Shown in pieces: positions 1 to 6,734 of a stretch of 16,311 nucleotides of DNA. The first letter of the stretch is position 1. The number at the start of each line of letters is the position of its first letter. The notes under the pieces are model-generated. The model searched no databases and had not been told where the DNA came from. It was given only the letters and a program-made list of their open reading frames with translations. Source of the stretch: CAMQRS01 sp964370065 (GTDB lineage: Bacteria; Bacillota_I; Bacilli_A; Erysipelotrichales; Erysipelotrichaceae); contig CAYJGK010000032.1 in the NCBI GenBank assembly GCA_964370065.1, positions 1 through 16,311 on the forward strand, written 5' to 3'. Both the position numbers and the translations under genes were made by a program.

Positions 1-26
1 AAAAAAAGTTTGTATGAAACAAACTT
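1..26 (-). terminator. Terminator of the tRNA-Cys/tRNA-Leu operon
   Basis: An 8-bp perfect stem (AAGTTTGT at 6-13 with ACAAACTT at 19-26) has a 5-nt loop. Read leftward it is followed by seven T (the A-run at 1-7). It begins 12 bases past the encoded CCA of tRNA-Leu. A shorter T-run on the other side could give weak rightward termination too. Confidence 0.8.
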
Positions 27-37
27 GTTTTTATAAA

Positions 38-124
38 TGGTCGGGACGGGGGGACTTGAACCCCCACGAGGTTTCCCTCAACGGATTTTAAGTCCGTTGC
101 GTCTGCCGATTCCGCCACGTCCCG
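38..124 (-). tRNA. tRNA-Leu (anticodon UAA)
   Basis: The acceptor stem pairs 118-124 (CGGGACG read leftward) with 42-48. The discriminator is A and CCA is encoded at 38-40. The T arm is a perfect 5-bp G/C stem (49-53 with 61-65) around the TTCAAGT loop. The anticodon stem pairs 93-97 with 81-85 and the loop reads CTTAAAA, giving anticodon TAA (88-90), which decodes UUA. Length and the enlarged variable region fit a class II leucine tRNA. It lies 8 bases downstream of tRNA-Cys and is probably cotranscribed with it. Confidence 0.96.
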
Positions 125-132
125 ATTAATAT

Positions 133-206
133 TGGAGGTTCCTATCGGATTTGAACCGATGATCACAGAGTTGCAGTCTATTGCCTTACCACTTGGCTAA
201 GGAACC
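133..206 (-). tRNA. tRNA-Cys (anticodon GCA)
   Basis: The acceptor stem pairs 200-206 with 137-143. The discriminator is U, as is usual for tRNA-Cys, and CCA is encoded at 133-135. The anticodon loop CTGCAAC gives anticodon GCA (172-174). The T arm is a 5-bp stem with loop TTCAAAT. It is the first gene of the leftward tRNA-Cys/tRNA-Leu operon, whose promoter begins about 25 bases upstream. Confidence 0.97.
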
Positions 207-230
207 ATGTACTAAAATTGGTACCTTGCT

Positions 231-260
231 ATTATATAGTATACATAAGTGTAAAGTCAA
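231..260 (-). promoter_or_regulatory. Promoter of the tRNA-Cys/tRNA-Leu operon
   Basis: Read leftward there is a -35 TTGACT (255-260) and a -10 TATAAT (231-236) with an 18-bp spacer. A T-rich tract lies upstream of the -35. The -10 ends 24 bases before tRNA-Cys, so the transcribed leader is short. The same -35 hexamer, TTGACT, occurs in all four tRNA promoters of this window. Confidence 0.8.
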
Positions 261-270
261 TATGAAAATA

Positions 271-307
271 AAAAAAATAAGGCTTATCGCAATAACAAAC
301 AAGCCTT
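271..307 (-). terminator. Terminator after the flavin oxidoreductase gene
   Basis: Read leftward, AAGGCTT (301-307) pairs with AAGCCTT (279-285) across a 15-nt loop and runs into a T-rich tail (271-278). The stop codon sits at the base of the stem. A second, perfect 12-bp inverted repeat (292-303 with 313-324) overlaps the first and could compete with it; see findings. Confidence 0.7.
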
Positions 308-1395
308 TACGACTTGTTTGTTATACAATATTTTTCTGTTCTAAAACACATTCCACAATTCACACACATTGGTTCATATGTCTCATCTTTCTGCCATAGT
401 TTTATTAAATCTGGTTGTTTCACTAAAGGGCGACTCAATGCAAAACAATCAATCCCTTTTTCCATTAATGTACTCATCATTTCGATATTACGATTACCAC
501 CTGTTAAAATTAGTGGTATATCTACCTCTTCTTTTACTCTTAAAGCGAATTCTTGAAAATAGGATTGGGTATCTTTTGTTAATCTATTTCGCATAGCACC
601 TAAATTTTTTCTACCTACCTCTTTGAAGCACATGTTTCCACCACTTATCTCAATTATATCTAAGCCTGCTTCTTTCAGTATTTTAATCGTTTGTAGGCTT
701 TCTTCTTGTGTAAATCCATTCGTTGTGAAATCTTCACTATTTATCTTAACCATAATAATGAAGTTATCTAGTACCACCTTTTTAATACCTATCACAATTT
801 CTTCTAAGAAACGAGCACGATTTTCTATACTACCTCCATATGCATCTTCTCTTTTATTACAATCTTTAGATAAAAATTGGCTTAATAAATAGCCATGTGC
901 TCCATGAATTTCCACCCCGGTAAATCCTGCTTTTTCAGCACGTATTCCTGCATCAATAAAATTTTGTATTAGCTGTTTTATTTCTTTAATACTCATTTCA
1001 TAAGGAGTTATTTGAGTGACTTCATTGACAATTGCTGATGGTCCATAAATATGGGTTGAAACCGGGTTCATTCCACTCAGCGAACCTCCATATGCAATTT
1101 GCAAGAATATTTTTGTATCATATTGTGCACACATTTCACAAAGTGGTTTGTATTCTTCTATGAATGAATCTTCATAAATACCCATCATCCTAGGATTCGG
1201 TTGTTCTTCTTTTACTACATGGGCATACCCTGTAATAATGGCTCCTACTCCACCTTCTGCCAGTTGTTTGTGAACATTAAATAATGCGGCACTCATACAC
1301 GAATTTTCACTTGCTAACCCTTCCCATGTAGCAGCTCTAAAAAAGCGGTTTTTAAATACTGTATTTTTTATTGTAATTGGCGTAAATAAATTCAT
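307..1395 (-). CDS. Old Yellow Enzyme-family NADH:flavin oxidoreductase (short form)
   Basis: This is an FMN-dependent TIM-barrel oxidoreductase of the Old Yellow Enzyme family, 362 aa. Family members reduce activated C=C bonds with NAD(P)H; the substrate here cannot be told. The family signature HGAHGYLLSQFLS starts at H164 and carries the substrate-binding pair H164/H167. The segment KREDAYGGSIENRARF follows at 181-196. FMN-phosphate motifs are GGNR (299-302) and SRPL (321-324). The C-terminus has four cysteines (C344, C347, C350, C357), like the Fe-S cluster region of dienoyl-CoA reductases but with tighter spacing (x2, x2, x6). The protein stops there, without the FAD/NAD(P) domain of the long enzymes. 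The start is supported by AAAGGAAG a few bases upstream. It follows sbcC after 17 bases and is probably the last gene of that operon. Confidence 0.9.
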   Translation of the reverse strand: MNLFTPITIKNTVFKNRFFRAATWEGLASENSCMSAALFNVHKQLAEGGVGAIITGYAHVVKEEQPNPRMMGIYEDSFIEEYKPLCEMCAQYDTKIFLQIAYGGSLSGMNPVSTHIYGPSAIVNEVTQITPYEMSIKEIKQLIQNFIDAGIRAEKAGFTGVEIHGAHGYLLSQFLSKDCNKREDAYGGSIENRARFLEEIVIGIKKVVLDNFIIMVKINSEDFTTNGFTQEESLQTIKILKEAGLDIIEISGGNMCFKEVGRKNLGAMRNRLTKDTQSYFQEFALRVKEEVDIPLILTGGNRNIEMMSTLMEKGIDCFALSRPLVKQPDLIKLWQKDETYEPMCVNCGMCFRTEKYCITNKS

Positions 1396-1413
1396 ATTTC
1401 TTCCTTTCGTGGA

Positions 1414-4122
1414 TTACACTTTAATTTGTATGGCACTTCCCATGCCCTTATTTTTTTGAATGATGATTTGTTTATCAATACGTTGTTTTAATTCATTTAC
1501 ATGTGAAATGATTCCAATTAAACGATTCGATTCACTTACATTTACTAATGCACGGATAGCTTGTTGCAAGGATTCTTCATCTAGTGAACCAAACCCTTCA
1601 TCTACAAACATCGTGTCCAGTTGAATTCCCCCTACACTATTTTGAACCTCATCTGATAATCCAAGTGCCAGACAAAGCGAAGCTTTAAATGCTTCTCCAC
1701 CTGATAATGATTTCACATTACGTGTACTCCCATTATAATGGTCTATTACATCTAATTCTAAACCACTTTGCGAACGGCGATTGCCATCATCTTTACGTCG
1801 TTTTAATTCATATTGCCCGTGACTCATTTGCATAAAACGAATGTTTGCTCTTTGTATCATACGATCAAAGTATGTCGTTTGCACAAATGTTTCAAACATA
1901 ATTTTCTCTTTTCCTCTAATGGTACCATTCGCTGTAGCGGATAAACTACTATACAATGTATATTCTTCTTCTATTATTTGCATTTGCTTTGCTTGTTCAT
2001 TTAATAGGTTATATATATTTTTATTACGATCTAATCGGCTACGATACATCTTTTGTTGTTCATTTAATGTATCTAACGCTTGTATTAATTCTTGCTTTTG
2101 GTCTAGTAAAACTTTCATATCCAGCACTGAATATTGTTGTAATTGTTCATGCAAGGATTTTTGTTGTCCAATCAATATATCCATATCTTGCTTCGTATCT
2201 TGTAACACCTTTTGTTGTTGCTCATATTGTACAATAATTGCATCACGTTTTTGTTGTAGCACTACAATCGCTTGTTTCGCCTCTTCAATCGTTGGATAAG
2301 CAAGTGTTGTTTGCCAGCCATCAATTTTCAATTGCAACTGTACAAGAGTTTGTTCTTGTCTACTTAACTGCAGTGCATATTGTTGCAACTCTTCTTTTAA
2401 TTGGTCAAGTACAGTTTGCTTTGTGATTTGTTCTTGCTGTGCTTTAGATTCTTGGATACATTGCGTTTCATATTTCTGAATTAATTGTCTATTTTCTTGA
2501 ATTTGTTGATTGACTTGTAACGCATATTCATCTATTGATTGTATTGCTAATTCTGCTATTTGTTTTTCATATTGTTGCTGTATTTGTTCTATCTCTTGTT
2601 TTAATAGCATAACACCTTCATGCGTTGATATCGTCTTTTGCTGTGCTTGTTCCAAGGTGTTTTTTAAATTGTCTAACTCTAATTTTGTTAACACACTGGC
2701 ACTCACTTTAGCTTTATCAGGATGTTCATAGGATCCACATACTGGACATGCCTTCCCTTCTTCCAATGTCATGGCAATCATTCCTGCTTGCTCATTTAAA
2801 TATTGACGGTGCGCTTGATTATACGCTACTTCTATTTCATCACTTTTGGTTGCAAAGTTATGATAATCGTGCAATTGCTTCGTATATTTTTGCTCCTTAC
2901 ATTTCATATTCTCTTGTAACTGTTGGATATTTTTGACATCTTCCTGTTTCTTTACTAATAAGGGTTTCGTTAGTTTCGCTTTTTCAAGGCGAACTTTACA
3001 ACCTTCCAACACTTCTAAATCTTGTGCAATTATAACCAGTTCTCGCATGGTTTGTTCTAATTTTTGTTGACTCAAAGATTTTTCTTGCTTTTGTTTTTGT
3101 AAGCTTATTTGTATTTCCGCTACTTGCTGTAATGCCAATGTTAATGGTTCATAATGCGCCAACTCTTCTTGTTTTTTCACAATTTCAATCGCTAGTTCTT
3201 GTACTACATCTTGATTCACTTGTATCCTATTTAGTGTTTGTTGTTTGGCAATATAGTTTTGTTGTAATAACTCTAATTGTTTTACACCTTCTTCGTATAC
3301 TAGTTGTAATCGCTCATATTCTTGTTGAGCTACTATTTTTTGATGATTGATCGTGAACTGTTTTTGTTGTGCTTCATGCTCTGCAATACACTGCTTTTCT
3401 AGTTTTTCATCTTCTTTATTTTGTAACTCTAATAATTCGATTTGCTGTTCTATAAACATATTTGAAAAATCATGTTGGCTATCTATTGTATCAATATATT
3501 GTTGCACACTGTTTTTTAGTTGCTCATAATTAGCTTTACATGTATTTTCTTTCATACGTAATTGATCTTGCACTTGCTGATAAAATTGAGTATGAAAAAT
3601 CTCTCTAAATATTTGTTGCCTTTCTTGCGTATTAGCTAATATCAGCTTTAAAAATTCACCTTGCGCAATCATTGCAATCTGACAAAATTGTTTTTTATCA
3701 ACCCCTAGTAATGCAATAACACTTTGTTGCACATCTTTTAATTTAGTTATTACTTTTCCATCTGGATTCAACAATGTAGCTTCTGCCCTTTGTAATGTTA
3801 ATTTATCACCACGTTTAGAAGGACGCTCATATTCTGGATTCCGTGTAATTTCGTATTGTTTGTTTTTATATAAAAATGTCAGTTTGACATAAGTAGGGGT
3901 ATCACTTAATGCATATTTACTACGAAACATACTCGTATTTCTATTTTCCCCGCTTGCCTCGCCATACAACGCAAAGATAATAGCATCAAATACTGTCGTT
4001 TTTCCAGCTCCCGTATCGCCACATATTAAATACAATCCATTTGTTCCTAATTGTGTAAAGTCAATCTTTGTTTGATTGGCATAGGGTCCAAATCCACAAA
4101 TTTCTAATTGTAACACTCTCAT
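1414..4122 (-). CDS. sbcC: SbcC, ATPase subunit of the SbcCD nuclease (Rad50-like)
   Basis: This is the SMC/Rad50-type ATPase subunit that works with SbcD to cut DNA hairpins and process blocked double-strand ends. Walker A is GDTGAGKT (35-42), and the Q-loop is in AQGEF (153-157). A long coiled-coil region folds back at a zinc hook CPVC (C459, C462), almost exactly mid-protein. The second ATPase half carries the signature SLSGGE (805-810), Walker B LDTMFVDE (835-842) and the H-loop H874. At 902 aa it is shorter than E. coli SbcC (about 1,050 aa) or B. subtilis SbcC (about 1,130 aa), so the coiled-coil arms are short; they are also very glutamine-rich. The start overlaps nothing: the sbcD stop TAA is immediately followed by this ATG. 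The ribosome site AGGAGG lies inside the last sbcD codons, implying translational coupling. Confidence 0.97.
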   Translation of the reverse strand: MRVLQLEICGFGPYANQTKIDFTQLGTNGLYLICGDTGAGKTTVFDAIIFALYGEASGENRNTSMFRSKYALSDTPTYVKLTFLYKNKQYEITRNPEYERPSKRGDKLTLQRAEATLLNPDGKVITKLKDVQQSVIALLGVDKKQFCQIAMIAQGEFLKLILANTQERQQIFREIFHTQFYQQVQDQLRMKENTCKANYEQLKNSVQQYIDTIDSQHDFSNMFIEQQIELLELQNKEDEKLEKQCIAEHEAQQKQFTINHQKIVAQQEYERLQLVYEEGVKQLELLQQNYIAKQQTLNRIQVNQDVVQELAIEIVKKQEELAHYEPLTLALQQVAEIQISLQKQKQEKSLSQQKLEQTMRELVIIAQDLEVLEGCKVRLEKAKLTKPLLVKKQEDVKNIQQLQENMKCKEQKYTKQLHDYHNFATKSDEIEVAYNQAHRQYLNEQAGMIAMTLEEGKACPVCGSYEHPDKAKVSASVLTKLELDNLKNTLEQAQQKTISTHEGVMLLKQEIEQIQQQYEKQIAELAIQSIDEYALQVNQQIQENRQLIQKYETQCIQESKAQQEQITKQTVLDQLKEELQQYALQLSRQEQTLVQLQLKIDGWQTTLAYPTIEEAKQAIVVLQQKRDAIIVQYEQQQKVLQDTKQDMDILIGQQKSLHEQLQQYSVLDMKVLLDQKQELIQALDTLNEQQKMYRSRLDRNKNIYNLLNEQAKQMQIIEEEYTLYSSLSATANGTIRGKEKIMFETFVQTTYFDRMIQRANIRFMQMSHGQYELKRRKDDGNRRSQSGLELDVIDHYNGSTRNVKSLSGGEAFKASLCLALGLSDEVQNSVGGIQLDTMFVDEGFGSLDEESLQQAIRALVNVSESNRLIGIISHVNELKQRIDKQIIIQKNKGMGSAIQIKV

Positions 4123-5256
4123 TTATTTATCCTCCTGTAATGTATCTAATAATTGCTTCATATATTGGATTTGCCTTTCACTCATCGGTTGATTATTTTG
4201 TATTTCATACAGTGTAGAAAATAATTGTAGAGGGTTTTGCTTTTCAATATCTTTTATTTCTTGTAGCTGACTACTCGCTTGTGTACGTGCATTGTCATAA
4301 CTTAATTTCATTATATTGGGATAAATAACTCGCAGTTTTTGTAGCGCTTCTAATTGTTCTTCTTCATCTGTTAAAACAATATGAAAATAATCTTGTGTAT
4401 TTAATGTTACATAAAAAGATTGTGCGCACAATTCTTCATAGCTACCTTTTATTTCTTTTAAATCATGCAAAGGAATAAATGGGACTAACGAAAATTGGAA
4501 AGACCCTTTTTCATCTAATTGTACAATTGTCATGGATTTATTATGATTTTTTTCTGATATTGAATATTTTAAAGGCGTTCCACAATAACGGATATAATCA
4601 TATTTCACTTGCTGTGATTCATGTAAATGACCTAAAGCTACATAGTCAAAATGTGTAAACAAACTTGCTTCTATTGCATCACTACCCCCTATAGACAACT
4701 CTTCACTATCACAAATGCTTGCTCCACTAATATATTGATGTGTCATGAATACATTACGTTTGGTTTCATCTAACTGTAATCGCTTAATGATTTGTTCCAT
4801 CATCTCTTGGTATGTATGCATTTCAATCCCTTCAAAATGATGTCTAACTTGATTTGGCTTTACAAAAGGGATTAAATAAAAGTTAATTTCCCCATATTCA
4901 TCTTGTAGCACAATCTTTTTATCCTGTTTTTCATAATGAGAAACCATGTATATATTATGTTTTTCTATAAGCGATGAAGCAAAGCCTAATCGCTCATTAG
5001 AATCATGATTCCCACTAATCATTAATGCTGTCACTTCATGTTTAACTAGTTCATTTAAAAACCAATCAAATAATTGTACCGCTTCTATACTAGGAATTGT
5101 TTTATCATAAATATCGCCAGCAATCAATAATACCTGAATATCTTGCTGAATCATAGTTTGTATCACTTGATTTAAAACTATTTTTTGATCTTCAATCAAA
5201 GAAAACTCTAATACTTTTTTACCTAAATGTAGATCTGAAATATGCATCATTTTCAT
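4123..5256 (-). CDS. sbcD: SbcD, nuclease subunit of SbcCD (Mre11-like)
   Basis: This is the metallophosphoesterase subunit of the SbcCD complex, giving Mn-dependent exo- and endonuclease activity on DNA ends and hairpins. The calcineurin-type metal-binding motifs are in order: DLH (D8, H10), GDIYD (D48), GNHD (N83, H84), H173 in MTHQY, and GHLH (H210, H212). Length is 377 aa, close to the usual 380-400. Three ATGs lie close together at the start (residues 1, 3 and 4). The first is preferred because AGAGGT sits 9 bases before it. It is the first gene of a leftward operon with sbcC and the oxidoreductase, behind an extended -10 promoter. Confidence 0.97.
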   Translation of the reverse strand: MKMMHISDLHLGKKVLEFSLIEDQKIVLNQVIQTMIQQDIQVLLIAGDIYDKTIPSIEAVQLFDWFLNELVKHEVTALMISGNHDSNERLGFASSLIEKHNIYMVSHYEKQDKKIVLQDEYGEINFYLIPFVKPNQVRHHFEGIEMHTYQEMMEQIIKRLQLDETKRNVFMTHQYISGASICDSEELSIGGSDAIEASLFTHFDYVALGHLHESQQVKYDYIRYCGTPLKYSISEKNHNKSMTIVQLDEKGSFQFSLVPFIPLHDLKEIKGSYEELCAQSFYVTLNTQDYFHIVLTDEEEQLEALQKLRVIYPNIMKLSYDNARTQASSQLQEIKDIEKQNPLQLFSTLYEIQNNQPMSERQIQYMKQLLDTLQEDK

Positions 5257-5276
5257 AATATGTTACCTCTTTTTGT

Positions 5277-5285
5277 ATTATACCA
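5277..5285 (-). promoter_or_regulatory. Extended -10 promoter of the sbcD operon
   Basis: Read leftward the sequence is TGGTATAAT: a perfect -10 TATAAT preceded by TG one base upstream. No good -35 is seen at 16-18 bp, as is common for extended -10 promoters. Only about 7 bases separate it from the AGAGG ribosome site, so the mRNA leader is very short. Confidence 0.65.
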
Positions 5286-5367
5286 TATATTTTTATAGCT
5301 AAAATATTGTATTTTATAAGCTTTTTTCTATTTATTTAAAAAAATGTAAACTTTTTTATAAAAAGTG

Positions 5368-5396
5368 TTGACTTATGTTTTGAATTGCTGTATTAT
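5368..5396 (+). promoter_or_regulatory. Promoter of tRNA-Glu copy 1
   Basis: A -35 TTGACT (5368-5373), a 17-bp spacer and a -10 TATTAT (5391-5396). An A/T tract with an ACTTTTT/AAAAAGT inverted repeat (5350-5366) precedes the -35 and could act as an UP element. Transcription should start about 7 bases after the -10, just before the leader hairpin. Confidence 0.85.
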
Positions 5397-5402
5397 TACC
5401 AA

Positions 5403-5419
5403 TGTACTCGCTGAGTACA
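5403..5419 (+). promoter_or_regulatory. 5' leader hairpin of pre-tRNA-Glu copy 1
   Basis: A 7-bp perfect stem, TGTACTC with GAGTACA, closes a GCT triloop near the predicted 5' end of the transcript, 29 bases before the tRNA. The equivalent stem in copy 2 is preserved despite sequence change (one C-G to U-A swap and one G-C to G-U). Confidence 0.65.
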
Positions 5420-5448
5420 GCCGCAAAAATGCTTACAAAACAATGCCT

Positions 5449-5525
5449 GGCGCGTTGGTGAAGCGGCTTAACACACTGCCCTTTCACGGCAGCATTCACG
5501 GGTTCGAATCCCGTACGCGTCACCA
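5449..5525 (+). tRNA. tRNA-Glu (anticodon UUC), copy 1
   Basis: The acceptor stem GGCGCGT pairs with ACGCGTC, with one G-U. The anticodon stem CTGCC/GGCAG encloses CTTTCAC, giving anticodon TTC (5483-5485). The T stem ACGGG/CCCGT is perfect, the discriminator is A, and CCA is encoded at 5523-5525. The sequence is identical to copy 2 at 5661-5737. It is a monocistronic unit with its own promoter and terminator. Confidence 0.97.
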
Positions 5526-5535
5526 TTAAAAAAGT

Positions 5536-5560
5536 AACAACTCATGGAGTTGTTTTTTTT
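5536..5560 (+). terminator. Terminator of tRNA-Glu copy 1
   Basis: AACAACTC (5536-5543) and GAGTTGTT (5547-5554) form an 8-bp perfect stem with an ATG triloop, followed by a run of eight T (5553-5560). Confidence 0.9.
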
Positions 5561-5580
5561 ATTATTTTATATTTAAGTGG

Positions 5581-5609
5581 TTGACTTATCCTATTAATTA
5601 CTGTATTAT
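5581..5609 (+). promoter_or_regulatory. Promoter of tRNA-Glu copy 2
   Basis: A -35 TTGACT (5581-5586), a 17-bp spacer and a -10 TATTAT (5604-5609). Hexamers and spacing are the same as in copy 1, but the spacer sequence differs and the upstream A/T inverted repeat of copy 1 is missing, so promoter strength may differ. Confidence 0.85.
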
Positions 5610-5615
5610 TACCAA

Positions 5616-5632
5616 TGTACTTTTAAAGTATA
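5616..5632 (+). promoter_or_regulatory. 5' leader hairpin of pre-tRNA-Glu copy 2
   Basis: TGTACTT (5616-5622) pairs with AAGTATA (5626-5632) through 7 bp, one of them G-U, around a TTA triloop. It has the same position, stem length and loop length as the copy 1 hairpin, although 6 of the 17 bases differ. Confidence 0.6.
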
Positions 5633-5660
5633 GCCGCAAAAATGCTTACAAACAATGCCT

Positions 5661-5737
5661 GGCGCGTTGGTGAAGCGGCTTAACACACTGCCCTTTCACG
5701 GCAGCATTCACGGGTTCGAATCCCGTACGCGTCACCA
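5661..5737 (+). tRNA. tRNA-Glu (anticodon UUC), copy 2
   Basis: Identical over 77 bases to the copy at 5449-5525, including encoded CCA and anticodon TTC. It has its own promoter and terminator. Two identical genes suggest dosage for glutamyl-tRNA, which may also feed Gln-tRNA (by transamidation) and tetrapyrrole synthesis where those pathways exist. Confidence 0.97.
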
Positions 5738-5746
5738 TTAAAAAGT

Positions 5747-5770
5747 AACAACTCATGGAGTTGTTTTTTT
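5747..5770 (+). terminator. Terminator of tRNA-Glu copy 2
   Basis: The same hairpin as copy 1: AACAACTC (5747-5754), an ATG loop and GAGTTGTT (5758-5765), then a T-run to 5771. Confidence 0.9.
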
Positions 5771-5775
5771 TATAT

Positions 5776-5808
5776 GAAAAAGAGTTATGCAAACATAGCA
5801 TAACTCTT
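5776..5808 (-). terminator. Terminator of the AIM24-family gene (probably bidirectional)
   Basis: An 11-bp perfect stem (5780-5790 with 5798-5808) has a 7-nt loop. It starts 4 bases after the AIM24 stop and has a T-run leftward (A's at 5777-5781). A T-rich tract on the right side (5809-5815) means it can also stop transcription coming from tRNA-Glu copy 2. Confidence 0.85.
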
Positions 5809-5812
5809 ATTT

Positions 5813-6571
5813 TTATTTAACAGGTGCTAATAATACTCTACCTGTCCCACGATATACATTGACCAATCCTTCTCCACTTGCTGCTGAACCAATTAATGAT
5901 TTTCCAGAGCGTTCAACTGTGAAATCCAAACTTCCACTCCATGCAATCGCCATGTTTCCATCCACTTTTAAAACATCGTCTTTTAATTCTATTTCAATCA
6001 ATTCTTCTTTTGGACAATTCGATTCTAAACATAAAACCCCTTCCCCATTAATTGATAAATTAAATAAACCTTCTCCACCTGCTAAAGTACTTGAAACATT
6101 TGAACGCATAACTGCTTTGTGTTTAAGTGATGATTCACAAGCTAAGAAAAGTCCATCTTCGATTACTATAGAGTTATTCCATTCCCTTACATCTATTAAT
6201 AAAATATATTTATAAGTTGGTTCTAATACTAAAGTTCCTGAACCAGTATATTCTGGTTTGATTGCACTCTCTTTTGTTACTTGTGAGCGAATTGCCTTTC
6301 CAAAGAAATCTCCAACTCCTTTTAACCCCGTAGTCGCTTGTACATCGCCAACCATCCATTGCATCGCTCCTGCTTGAATGGTCACATTTGAATGTTCTAA
6401 CTCACAAATAACCTGTCTGCGCTTCACATTCATTTTAGCAGCATAATAAGCATTCATGGCTGTTTCGTGGTTAACACTTAAATCACGTTGAAATTCTGCA
6501 ATCTTAAAACAACCTTTTTCATCTAATACCAATACATCATCATTGTTTTCAAAATTATTTACATTATACAT
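5813..6571 (-). CDS. AIM24-family protein (TRAP-like beta-prism fold)
   Basis: This is a 252-aa protein of the AIM24/DUF124 family, widespread in bacteria and related to the yeast mitochondrial protein Aim24. Its biochemical role is not established. Recognition rests on the MQWMVGDVQATTGLKG segment (70-85) and on glycine-rich beta repeats: GSG at 110-112, GEG at 176-178 and GTG at 242-244, each followed by a hydrophobic strand. The repeats are spaced exactly 66 residues, fitting a pseudo-threefold fold. There is no signal peptide and no transmembrane segment. The ATG at 6571 is chosen because AAAGGGG lies 5 bases before it. An ATG 33 bases further upstream, at 6604, lacks such a site. The gene stands alone, leftward between two rightward tRNA units, with its own terminator. 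Confidence 0.88.
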   Translation of the reverse strand: MYNVNNFENNDDVLVLDEKGCFKIAEFQRDLSVNHETAMNAYYAAKMNVKRRQVICELEHSNVTIQAGAMQWMVGDVQATTGLKGVGDFFGKAIRSQVTKESAIKPEYTGSGTLVLEPTYKYILLIDVREWNNSIVIEDGLFLACESSLKHKAVMRSNVSSTLAGGEGLFNLSINGEGVLCLESNCPKEELIEIELKDDVLKVDGNMAIAWSGSLDFTVERSGKSLIGSAASGEGLVNVYRGTGRVLLAPVK

Positions 6572-6607
6572 AAGTACCCCTTTTCTAATCCAATTGATTA
6601 CCATAAT

Positions 6608-6616
6608 ATTTTACCA
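6608..6616 (-). promoter_or_regulatory. Candidate extended -10 promoter of the AIM24 gene
   Basis: Read leftward the sequence is TGGTAAAAT, a -10-like TAAAAT with TG one base upstream, 36 bases before the chosen start codon. No clear -35 is visible. TATTAT a few bases downstream is an alternative -10. Confidence 0.4.
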
Positions 6617-6734
6617 CAACTTTTTTTATACAGAAGTATTTTTAAAAAAATGTATCGATAATAAGTTATATTCATACATTCATAATCAATAATTTCTCTA
6701 TTTTAAAGCTGATTAAACACTTTTTAAAAAAAAT

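Larger units (their letters stand above)
5366..5771 (+). repeat. Tandem duplication of a complete tRNA-Glu transcription unit
   Basis: Two units of about 195 bases follow each other (5366-5560 and 5579-5771). Each holds a promoter, leader hairpin, tRNA-Glu and terminator. From AGCCGC in the leader through the terminator they are identical except for length changes in two A-runs. The promoter spacers and leader hairpins differ at many positions. Confidence 0.9.

Noticed and set aside
181..399. Rightward open frame of 72 codons
   Set aside because: It starts inside tRNA-Cys, crosses a promoter and terminator, and lies antisense to the end of the oxidoreductase gene.
1841..2299. Rightward open frame of 152 codons
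   Set aside because: It lies antisense to the sbcC coiled-coil region, is an unnatural Cys/Ser/Phe-rich product of CAA/TTG-rich DNA, and has no ribosome site.
5366..5771. CRISPR-like or mobile-element repeat
   Set aside because: The repeated unit is fully explained by two complete tRNA-Glu transcription units; there are no spacers, terminal inverted repeats or integrase genes.
6572..6604. Longer N-terminus for the AIM24 protein
   Set aside because: No ribosome site lies before the upstream ATG, while AAAGGGG fits the ATG at 6571.
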